Part shown: one piece after another, positions 19,123 to 25,979 of the stretch
Layout: each line of letters opens with the position of its first letter
How positions within the stretch are numbered: position 1 is the first letter of the stretch
DNA from: Duganella lactea
GTDB lineage: Bacteria > Pseudomonadota > Gammaproteobacteria > Burkholderiales > Burkholderiaceae_D
Length of the DNA: 54,819 bases
Direction of reading: 5' to 3'
Assembly: GCF_009857505.1 (NCBI RefSeq)
Contig: NZ_WWCP01000038.1
Coordinates: 1-54,819 of the forward strand
Notes under the pieces: generated by a model
What the model was told of the DNA's origin: nothing
Databases searched by the model: none
What the model saw: the letters and a program-made list of their open reading frames with translations, nothing else
Position numbers and translations under genes: made by a program

Positions 19123-19943
19123 TGTCGCCGGTCGAGGAGCTTGAACTGGAGCTGCTGCTGGAGGCGCTGTTCCAGTTCCATGGCTACGATTTCCGTGGCT
19201 ACGAGCGCGCCGCCGTCCTGCGCAAGGTGCATGTATTGCGCGCGGAGCTGGAACTGCCTACCATCTCGGCCCTGCAATCACATATCCTGCACAACGAGGA
19301 CGCATACAACGCGCTGCTGCGCGCGCTGTATCTGGTTCCGGCCCGGATGTTCGACGATGCGCGGGAAGCGTCGATGCTGCGGCTGTCGCTGGGGCCTTGC
19401 CTGCATGGCGCCGCGCTGCCGCGCATCTGGATCGCCGATTGCGCGGGCGCGCAGCAGGCTTGGACGCTGGCGATTCTGCTCGAACAGGAACAACTGGCGG
19501 CCCGCACCGAAATCTATGCCACCGTCAACAGCGACACCATGCTGGCCGAGATCCGCCAGGCCAGCCTGCCGATGGCGCAATGGAGCGAACTGCAACAGAA
19601 CTACATCCGCAGCGGCGGCACCGGCGAGCTATCGGACTACTTTGATGTCAGCGCCGATGGCACGCAAGCGGTACTCAAGCCGCATCTGGCCAGCCGCATC
19701 ACTTGGGCGCAGTACAACCTGGTGACGGATGCCTCCTTCAACGAATTCCATATGATACTGGGACAGCGCGCCCTGCCCGACCTGGGCCCTGTGCTACGCA
19801 GGCGCGTGCTACAGCTATTTGACGATAGCCTGGCGCCCTTCGGCACGCTTGCACTGGACCGCGACTTCGACAGCCACGATCCGCTGGCGCGCCGCTACAA
19901 GCCTATCCTGACGCATCAGCCCTGGTACAAACGCGCCGCCTAA
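19122..19943 (+). CDS. CheR-like protein with degenerate SAM-binding motifs
   Basis: The 273-residue product follows the layout of CheR methyltransferases: a helical N-terminal domain with YDFRGYERAAVLRKV, then a Rossmann-like part. The landmark motifs are eroded. The usual GCSTGEExYSLA reads as DCAGAQQAWTLA, the usual YATDI reads as YATVN, so the acidic ribose-binding residue is missing, and the RNVLIYF strand is replaced by GQRALPDL. I infer it no longer binds SAM and may act as a binding or scaffold protein. The ATG overlaps the kinase stop as TGATG, which fixes the start and suggests coupled translation. CheR/CheB-like genes are common partners of such hybrid kinases. Confidence 0.65.
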   Translation: MSPVEELELELLLEALFQFHGYDFRGYERAAVLRKVHVLRAELELPTISALQSHILHNEDAYNALLRALYLVPARMFDDAREASMLRLSLGPCLHGAALPRIWIADCAGAQQAWTLAILLEQEQLAARTEIYATVNSDTMLAEIRQASLPMAQWSELQQNYIRSGGTGELSDYFDVSADGTQAVLKPHLASRITWAQYNLVTDASFNEFHMILGQRALPDLGPVLRRRVLQLFDDSLAPFGTLALDRDFDSHDPLARRYKPILTHQPWYKRAA

Positions 19944-19944
19944 G

Positions 19945-20571
19945 CTATCCAGCGAATTCCAGGCTAGGCCGCTCGGCAATACGATCACGCCAGGCCTGAA
20001 GGTGCGCCAATCCCTCACTCCCCGGCTTAAACCGCATCAACCCACGCGCAAACTCCAGTGCGCAAAACGCCGTAATATCCGCGATGGTAAATCGCTGTCC
20101 GGCCACAAAAGGCTGCGCCGCCAGTACCTGATCCAGCCAGCGCGCCGTCTCGCGCATCTTCGCACCCTGCGCCGCGCCGTAATCGGGAAACTGCGGCTGC
20201 TCCAATGCCGCCAAGCCCGGATGCGTATGCCGCACACAGTTGGCAATCCCATAAAACAGATGCAGCTCAACGCGGCGATCCGTCATCTCGATGAAGGCGC
20301 GTTCGTCATAGCCCTCCCCCATCAAATTCGGTTCCGGCGCATAGCCTTCGAGCCACGAGCAGATGGCCCGCGTCTCGCACAGGATGCGGCCATCGTCCAA
20401 TTCCAGCGCCGGCACGCGGCCAAAAGGATTTCGCGCCAGATAATCAGCGCTGCGATGCTGGCCGGCGCCCAGATCGATCTGCACCTGCTCGATCCCCTCA
20501 ATGCCCTTCTCGGCGATGAACATGGTGACACGGCGCGGATTGGGCGCGCGGGCGGAGGTATAGAGCTTCAT
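19945..20571 (-). CDS. Glutathione S-transferase family protein
   Basis: The 208-residue product has the GST layout: an N-terminal thioredoxin fold starting KLYTSARAPNPRRVTMFIAEKG, with the cis-Pro and Glu/Ser-type glutathione-binding loop RVPALELDDGRILCETRAIC, then an all-helical C-terminal domain ending with the family's ITAFCALEF-type helix. GSTs conjugate or reduce electrophilic substrates with glutathione in the cytoplasm; the substrate is unknown. Its start overlaps the stop of the upstream GST by 4 bp, so the pair forms an operon. It ends tail to tail with the CheR-like gene with one base between stop codons. Confidence 0.88.
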   Translation of the reverse strand: MKLYTSARAPNPRRVTMFIAEKGIEGIEQVQIDLGAGQHRSADYLARNPFGRVPALELDDGRILCETRAICSWLEGYAPEPNLMGEGYDERAFIEMTDRRVELHLFYGIANCVRHTHPGLAALEQPQFPDYGAAQGAKMRETARWLDQVLAAQPFVAGQRFTIADITAFCALEFARGLMRFKPGSEGLAHLQAWRDRIAERPSLEFAG

Positions 20572-21236
20572 CGCGATTGCCCCGTTTCCAGCATGGTGCG
20601 GACGGTGGTGGGATCGGCGCGCTCCGCGCGTGGCGGCATGATGATCCCGCGCTGTACCGCCGGCCGCGCCGCGATCGCCGCCAGCCAGCGCCGCAAATGC
20701 GGCAAGTCGTCCACCGTCACGCCGGACCAGTCATGCGTATGCACCCATGCCCAGTTGGCGATGTCAGCGATCGAATAATCGCCGGCCAGGTATTCGTTGT
20801 TGGCCAGATGCGCATCCAGCACACGGAACAGGCGCTTGCTCTCGCCCTGATAACGGTCGATGGCCGGCTGGATCTTTTCGGGGAAATAGCGATGGAACAC
20901 ATTGGCCTGCCCCATCATCGGGCCAACGCCGCCCATCTGGAACATCAGCCATTGCAGTACCCGCGAGCGGCCCTTGGCATCGGCGGGCATCAACTCGCCG
21001 GTCTTCTCGGCCAGGTAGATCAGGATGGCGCCGGATTCAAACACCGCAAAATTATCTTCCGCGCGGTCGACGATGGCGGGAATGCGGCCGTTCGGGTTAA
21101 TCGCCAGGAACCACGGCTGTTTCTGCTCGCCGGCCTGCAAATCCAGCGCGTGCAGCGTGTAGACCAGTTCCAGCTCTTCCAGCGCGATGGAGACTTTGTG
21201 GCCGTTCGGTGTGGCGGCCGTGTACAAATCGATCAT
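20568..21236 (-). CDS. Glutathione S-transferase, YghU/Ure2p-like
   Basis: The 222-residue product begins with the thioredoxin-fold stretch MIDLYTAATPNGHKVSIAL, carries the NPNGRIPAIVD loop and the FESGAILIYLAEK helix that bind glutathione, and has a helical C-terminal domain (LFRVLDAHLA, YSIADIANWAWV). These features match the nu-class/YghU-like and Ure2p-like GSTs, some of which reduce disulfide bonds. It is the first gene of a two-GST operon on the minus strand, divergent from the M1 aminopeptidase. Confidence 0.88.
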   Translation of the reverse strand: MIDLYTAATPNGHKVSIALEELELVYTLHALDLQAGEQKQPWFLAINPNGRIPAIVDRAEDNFAVFESGAILIYLAEKTGELMPADAKGRSRVLQWLMFQMGGVGPMMGQANVFHRYFPEKIQPAIDRYQGESKRLFRVLDAHLANNEYLAGDYSIADIANWAWVHTHDWSGVTVDDLPHLRRWLAAIAARPAVQRGIIMPPRAERADPTTVRTMLETGQSR

Positions 21237-21290
21237 GTCTGTGCCTTATCAGGAAAGTAAGCGTAGCTGAATCATAATCCCAATTGGCAT

Positions 21291-21319
21291 TTGACAGCGC
21301 CCGGTGTTCGCCGTAGATT
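21291..21319 (+). promoter_or_regulatory. Sigma70-type promoter of the M1 peptidase gene
   Basis: A perfect -35 TTGACA (21291-21296) and a -10 TAGATT (21314-21319, 4 of 6 matches) are separated by exactly 17 bp. Transcription would start near 21326, giving a leader of about 30 nt to the ATG at 21358. Confidence 0.6.
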
Positions 21320-21357
21320 GCTCGCTTGCCCAAAAGGCCCAAATTCAAAGGAAGAAC

Positions 21358-24024
21358 ATGCAACGCAGTTTGATTTCGCTCGCCGTCACGGCGCTGCTGG
21401 GATTGTCCGCCGGCGCCCCTGTACTGGTTGTCGCCGCTCCCGCCGCCAAGGCCGCGCAGGCCACCACCCAGCTCCCGCGCAGCGCCGTCCCGACGCACTA
21501 CGCCGTGTCGCTGACGCCGGACGCCGCCAACAGCAAATTCAGCGCCAGCGTGACGATTTCGCTCGATGTCAAACAAGCCACCACCTGCCTGACGCTGCAA
21601 GCGGCCGACCTCACCTTCGGCGCTGTCGCTATCAGCGCCGGGCCGGGCAAGACGCCGCAGCAGGCCAGCAAGATCGACGTCGACGCGGACAAGCAGACCG
21701 CGACTTTCCACTTCGCCCAGGCGCTCAAGCCGGGCAGCTACCAGCTCAAACTCGACTACACCGGCATCATCGGCACCCAGGCCTCCGGCCTGTTCTCGCT
21801 GGACTACGACAACGGCGGCGCGAAGAAGCGCGCGCTGTACACGCAGTTCGAAAACTCGGATGCGCGGCGCATGATTCCATCCTGGGACGAGCCATTCTAC
21901 AAGGCCACCTTCGCGCTGGAAGCAACCATCCCGGCCGGCCAGATGGCGGTGTCCAACATGCCGGTCACCTCCAACACCAAACTGGCCGATGGCCGTGAAC
22001 TGGTGCGCTTCGCCACCTCGCCAAAGATGTCAACCTATCTGCTGTTCTTTGGCCTGGGCGAATTTGACCGCGCCACCTCGGTGGTCGACGGCGTGGAGCT
22101 GGGCGTGATCACGCAAAAGGGGTCGCTGAGCCAGGCGCAATTCGCACTGGACTCGTCGCGCGCTGTGCTGAAGGAGTACAACGACTACTTCGGCGTCAAA
22201 TATCCGTTGCCCAAGCTGGACAACATCGCCGCGCCGGGCCGCAGCCAGTTCTTCAGCGCGATGGAGAACTGGGGTGCGATCTTCACCTTTGAAAACTCCA
22301 TACTGCTCGACCCGCGCGTGGCCACGCAGTCGGACAAGGAAGTGTCGTTCCTGGTGGCCGCGCACGAGATGGCGCACCAGTGGTTCGGCGATCTGGTCAC
22401 CATGGCGTGGTGGGACGACCTGTGGCTGAACGAAGGCTTCGCATCGTGGATGGAATCGCGCACCACCACCCGCCTGCATCCGGAATGGCACTGGGAACTG
22501 CGCGCGGTTGACACGCGCGAAGGCGCCATGGAGCGCGATGCGCTGGCCACCACCCACCCGGTGGTGCAGCGCATCGCCACGGTGGAGCAAGCCAGCCAGG
22601 CGTTCGACAGCATCACCTACAGCAAGGGCGAGGCGGTGATCCGCATGCTGGAGAGCTATGTCGGCGAGGACGCGTGGCGCGCCGGCGTGCGCAGCTACAT
22701 CGCCAAGCATGCATATGGCAACACGGTGTCCAACGATTTGTGGCGCGAGATCGAGAAGGCGGCGCACAAGCCGGTCACCGCGATTGCGCATGACTTCACG
22801 CTGAAGCCGGGCGTGCCGCTGATCCGCGTGTCGGACGCGGTGTGCAAGAACGGCAAGAGCACCATTCAGCTGACGCAGGGTGAGTTCAGCAAGGACCAGC
22901 AGAACAAAAAGCCGCTGAACTGGCGCGTGCCGGTCATCGCGCAGACGGTGGGTGGCGCCACTGTGCGCACGGTGGTCGGCGGCGGCAAGGCCAGCATGAC
23001 GTTGCCGGGCTGCGGCGCGGTGCTGGTCAACGCCGGCCAAAGCGGCTATTACCGCACGCTGTATGCGCCGAAGGCGTTCGGCGCGCTGGCCGGCAACTTT
23101 GCCAACATGCCGGCCATCGATCAACTGGGCCTGCTGGCCGACAGCTGGGAGCTGGGCCTGGCCGGCCATATGCCGGCATCGGGCTTCATGGACCTGGCCA
23201 ACAACGCGCCGGTGGACGCGGTGCCGCAGGTATGGGAGCGCATCGCCGGCGTGCTGGCCGGCCTGCACGACAGCTACGAAGGCAAGCCGGAACAGCAGGC
23301 GGCGCTGGACCGGTTTGCGCGGGCGCGTCTGGCGCCGGTATTCGCGCGCATCGGCTGGACCGCAGTGAAGGATGAAGCGGCGCCGGTGGCGAATCTGCGC
23401 GAGACGCTGATACATGCGCTGGGTGAAGTCGGCGATCCGGCGGTGATCGCGGAGGCGCGCCGCCGTTACGCGGCATCGGCCACCGACAACGAGGCCATGC
23501 CGGCCGCGCTGCGCCGCGCTATCCTCGGCGTGGTCGCGTCGCACGCGGATGCGGCGACGTGGGAGCAATTGCGCACCACCGCCAAGACCGAGCAATCGAG
23601 CATGATCAAGGCCGAGCTGTATGATTTGCTGGGCGCCGCCAACGACAAGGCGCTGGCGCAGCGCGCGCTGGACCTGGCGCTGACCGATGAGCCGGGAGCG
23701 ACGGCGGGGGCGTCGATCATCCGCCATGTGGCGAGCAATCATCCGGATATGGCGTTTGACTTTGCGCTGGCCAAGCGCGCGCAGGTCGACAAGATTGTCG
23801 ATGGCGCGTCGCGCAGCCGTTACTTCCCGGGGCTGGGCGGACGCTCGGCCGATCCGGCGATGATCGGCAAGCTGCGCGCTTATGCCAAGCAGTACCTGCC
23901 GGCCGACGCGCAGGGCGATACGAAGACGGCGATTGCCTCGGTCCAGTATCGCATCAAGGTGCGCGCGCAGCGTCTGCCGCAGATCGACGCGTGGCTGCGG
24001 GATCACGCTCAACACGGCGGCTAA
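21358..24024 (+). CDS. M1 family metallopeptidase, exported aminopeptidase
   Basis: This is an 888-residue zinc aminopeptidase that removes N-terminal residues from peptides. A signal peptide (hydrophobic core VTALLGLSAG, cleavage near residue 27) suggests a periplasmic or secreted enzyme. The M1 landmarks are the exopeptidase motif AMEN in FFSAMENWG and the zinc site HEMAH (His336, Glu337, His340) with Glu359 in NEGF. A long helical ERAP1-C-like domain follows. The start was set at the ATG preceded by AAGGAA; an in-frame ATG 18 codons upstream lacks a good site and would spoil the signal peptide. The gene stands alone. Its stop lies 3 bases from a strong hairpin whose orientation favours the other strand. 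Confidence 0.93.
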   Translation: MQRSLISLAVTALLGLSAGAPVLVVAAPAAKAAQATTQLPRSAVPTHYAVSLTPDAANSKFSASVTISLDVKQATTCLTLQAADLTFGAVAISAGPGKTPQQASKIDVDADKQTATFHFAQALKPGSYQLKLDYTGIIGTQASGLFSLDYDNGGAKKRALYTQFENSDARRMIPSWDEPFYKATFALEATIPAGQMAVSNMPVTSNTKLADGRELVRFATSPKMSTYLLFFGLGEFDRATSVVDGVELGVITQKGSLSQAQFALDSSRAVLKEYNDYFGVKYPLPKLDNIAAPGRSQFFSAMENWGAIFTFENSILLDPRVATQSDKEVSFLVAAHEMAHQWFGDLVTMAWWDDLWLNEGFASWMESRTTTRLHPEWHWELRAVDTREGAMERDALATTHPVVQRIATVEQASQAFDSITYSKGEAVIRMLESYVGEDAWRAGVRSYIAKHAYGNTVSNDLWREIEKAAHKPVTAIAHDFTLKPGVPLIRVSDAVCKNGKSTIQLTQGEFSKDQQNKKPLNWRVPVIAQTVGGATVRTVVGGGKASMTLPGCGAVLVNAGQSGYYRTLYAPKAFGALAGNFANMPAIDQLGLLADSWELGLAGHMPASGFMDLANNAPVDAVPQVWERIAGVLAGLHDSYEGKPEQQAALDRFARARLAPVFARIGWTAVKDEAAPVANLRETLIHALGEVGDPAVIAEARRRYAASATDNEAMPAALRRAILGVVASHADAATWEQLRTTAKTEQSSMIKAELYDLLGAANDKALAQRALDLALTDEPGATAGASIIRHVASNHPDMAFDFALAKRAQVDKIVDGASRSRYFPGLGGRSADPAMIGKLRAYAKQYLPADAQGDTKTAIASVQYRIKVRAQRLPQIDAWLRDHAQHGG

Positions 24025-24026
24025 GC

Positions 24027-24063
24027 AAAAAAAAACCAGCATCATCGTGAGATGGTGCTGGTT
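24027..24063 (-). terminator. Strong intrinsic terminator, minus-strand orientation
   Basis: A 13-bp stem (24034-24046 with 24051-24063, one G-T wobble) closes a GTGA tetraloop. Nine A residues at 24027-24035 become a U-run only in the minus-strand transcript. The plus-strand side after the stem (ACAAAACG) has no T-run, so it is a poor terminator for the M1 peptidase, although the hairpin could still protect that mRNA's 3' end. Confidence 0.8.
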
Positions 24064-24228
24064 ACAAAACGCTCGAGAGCGTGGGGATGTTCGGGTGTTC
24101 GCCGGCTATGGTGTCGTCTGAACGGTATTTGTGCCGGGCTTTAACGGTCCGGCAACCGGGCGCTTGGAGTAGCCTTGCGCTATGGGTGCTACTTTGCCAT
24201 TGATCGGCAAGGACAGGCTTAGGAGTTC

Positions 24229-24256
24229 ATTAAGGTTAAACTTAAGGATTCTTAAG
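24229..24256. promoter_or_regulatory. Cluster of CTTAAG hexamers (PmrA/QseB-like box)
   Basis: Three half-sites, ATTAAG (24229), CTTAAG (24241) and CTTAAG (24251), lie 12 and 10 bp apart, close to one helical turn. The first two sit in a TTAAGGTT/CTTAAGGATT context. PmrA/QseB-family OmpR-type regulators bind direct repeats of about this sequence and spacing. The cluster is about 150 bp upstream of the YceI lipoprotein gene and at the 5' side of the candidate minus-strand RNA, so its target is unclear. Confidence 0.35.
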
Positions 24257-24402
24257 CAAGAGTGATTGGTGCCGGTGTTTCAGGCCACCGGCCAGCCTGC
24301 TGAGCTATGCGCCGTGTACGTCCGCGCCGTCCTGGGTGCGGGGCCAATTGGTGCATGCTGTCGTCAGCGGATGCAATAATATTTGGACAATATGACAGCG
24401 AA

Positions 24403-25122
24403 ATGACGCACACAAACTTTACCTACCTATTTGCGGCACTGCTGTCGTTGAGCGCTTGTTCGCAACTGCCACCACCGGCCGCGGAGCCGGTGCAGGCCAA
24501 GGCGCCGGCCAAGCCCGCTCCGGCCCCGCCAAAGCAAAAGCCAGTGCAAAAAACAACGCCAACGCCAACGCTACCGGCCGGCGCCGGCCCGGTGCTGCGG
24601 ATCGACAGCGCGCAATCACTGATCGCCGTCACCGTGCGACGCGGCGGCATGCTGGCGCGTCTCGGGCACGATCACGTGGTGGCCAGCCACACGGTGACCG
24701 GCACCGTTTCACCATCGCGCAACATCGCCGATTTCACGTTCCGTCTCGATGAGATGAAAGTCGATGAAGCGGACCTGCGGCAGATTGCAGGCCTGGACAA
24801 GCAACCATCGGCGGACGCCATCGACGGCACGCGCTACAACATGCTGAATAAAGTGCTGGACGCCGAGCGCTATCCGCTGGTGCGGGTGCATGCGGAGCGC
24901 ATCGCGGCTGGCCAGCCGCTGCAAGTGACCATCACGCTGCACGGTGTCACGCGCTCGATGGCGATTCCGGCCGAGCTGCGCGAGGCACAAGGCGTCATCA
25001 ACGTCAAAGGCACGGTCAACCTGAAGCAAACCGATTTCGGACTGACACCCTTCTCCGTCATGGGCGGCGCCATGTCCGTGCAAGACCAGATGGAACTGCG
25101 CTTCGATCTGACCGCCAGATAA
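24403..25122 (+). CDS. YceI family lipoprotein
   Basis: The 239-residue product has a lipoprotein signal with lipobox LSAC (Cys19), then a Pro/Lys/Ala-rich linker to about residue 55 and a YceI-like domain (LRIDSAQSLIAVTV onward). YceI proteins are lipocalin-like periplasmic proteins that bind isoprenoid or amide lipids. The domain is recognisable by GTVNLKQTDFGLTPFSVM and the RLGHDHVV segment. The start was chosen at the ATG that gives a clean lipoprotein signal; upstream in-frame starts would add a charged, non-signal stretch. A second YceI gene occurs at 49401-49967. No strong ribosome-binding site is seen. Confidence 0.8.
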   Translation: MTHTNFTYLFAALLSLSACSQLPPPAAEPVQAKAPAKPAPAPPKQKPVQKTTPTPTLPAGAGPVLRIDSAQSLIAVTVRRGGMLARLGHDHVVASHTVTGTVSPSRNIADFTFRLDEMKVDEADLRQIAGLDKQPSADAIDGTRYNMLNKVLDAERYPLVRVHAERIAAGQPLQVTITLHGVTRSMAIPAELREAQGVINVKGTVNLKQTDFGLTPFSVMGGAMSVQDQMELRFDLTAR

Positions 25123-25150
25123 AAAAAGGCCCGCTGCAAAGGCGCGGGCC
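25121..25150 (-). terminator. Intrinsic terminator downstream of the LysE gene
   Basis: A 7-bp GC stem (25128-25134 with 25144-25150) is preceded on the plus strand by seven A residues, giving a U-run for minus-strand RNA. It overlaps the stop codon of the convergent YceI lipoprotein gene and lies about 100 bp past the LysE stop. Confidence 0.7.
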
Positions 25151-25247
25151 GAAGGGTTTCAAATCGGGAGAGACTTGAAAGAGCAAGGACAGTATCTCAG
25201 CGCCGCATGACGCCCTGATGACATTGCGCCCGCCCGAAAAAATTCTT

Positions 25248-25877
25248 TCAGCGGGCGATGATCAGGCGCAGACCAAGACCGACGAAAATGGCGCCGGCCA
25301 CACGGTCCATCCACTTGGCCGCGCTCGGCGTGCGGTTGATCCAGGCGCCCACCGCGCCGGAGAAATAGCCCAGCAATCCAAACAGCACCACCGCCTGCAA
25401 CGTGAACAACAGGCCCAGTTGTGCCGTCTGCCACCCGGCGTCGCCACGCTCGGCCACCACGAACTGCGGCAGGAAAGACAGGAAGAACAGCACCACCTTC
25501 GGGTTGATCGTATTGGCGAACAAGCCTTTGCTGAACAATTTACCCAAACTCTCATCCGGCAAGCCCGCGCCCTCCACGCGCGCGCCGCCGCGGCTGCGCA
25601 AGGCGCCGATACCGAGCCAGATCAGGTAGGCGCCGCCCAGCAGCTTCAACCCGCCAAACGCCAGCGGCGAAGCCTTGATCAGCGCCCCCACGCCAAACGC
25701 CGCCAGCAGCGTGTGACTCAGGCAGCCCAACGCGCAACCCAGGCCAAACACCATGCCCTGGCGGCGTCCACGCGACATGCCGACACTGAGCACCATCAGA
25801 TTATCCGGCCCCGGTGACACGGTAATCAGCAGCGCCGTGCTAAGAAATCCTATGAACTGTTCTGGCGAGATAAGCAA
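25248..25877 (-). CDS. LysE family amino-acid exporter
   Basis: The 209-residue inner-membrane protein has the LysE/RhtB signature: an N-terminal helix followed by LLITVSPGPDNLMVLSVGMSRGRRQG, and SKGLFANTINPKVVLFFLSFLPQF in the middle, with six predicted hydrophobic segments. Members export amino acids or related metabolites; the substrate cannot be told. The start is a TTG at 25877, because an AAGGA site lies 7 bases upstream and it puts the start in the family's usual place; no ATG exists there. The frame stays open upstream but that region has no family similarity. It diverges from the 7TMR kinase. Confidence 0.88.
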   Translation of the reverse strand: MLISPEQFIGFLSTALLITVSPGPDNLMVLSVGMSRGRRQGMVFGLGCALGCLSHTLLAAFGVGALIKASPLAFGGLKLLGGAYLIWLGIGALRSRGGARVEGAGLPDESLGKLFSKGLFANTINPKVVLFFLSFLPQFVVAERGDAGWQTAQLGLLFTLQAVVLFGLLGYFSGAVGAWINRTPSAAKWMDRVAGAIFVGLGLRLIIAR

Positions 25878-25979
25878 GATGTTTTCCTTATGCGCAAAGC
25901 CGCCATGATACCAAACCGCCAAGTTCTCGTTTAAAATGGCCCAAACACCTTTTACGGACAGCCGGCGCACGGACCACCA

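Larger units (their letters stand above)
24027..24260 (-). ncRNA. Candidate intergenic small RNA
   Basis: The 378-bp gap between the M1 peptidase and the YceI lipoprotein holds no coding frame on either strand. It does hold a textbook terminator that only works for minus-strand RNA, while the next minus-strand gene upstream (LysE) has its own terminator at 25121-25150. The simplest explanation is a short untranslated transcript ending at about 24027. Its 5' end is unknown: a TTGCTT lies near the CTTAAG cluster at 24229-24256, but no convincing -10 is at the right spacing. It does not resemble 6S RNA or tmRNA. Confidence 0.35.

Noticed and set aside
24027..24260. 6S RNA or tmRNA in the gap
   Set aside because: No long-range pairing of the ends, no tag frame and no conserved core of either RNA.
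25224..25255. Hairpin over the LysE stop codon as terminator
   Set aside because: A 7-bp stem with a 17-base loop and no T-run after it; the better terminator is at 25121-25150.
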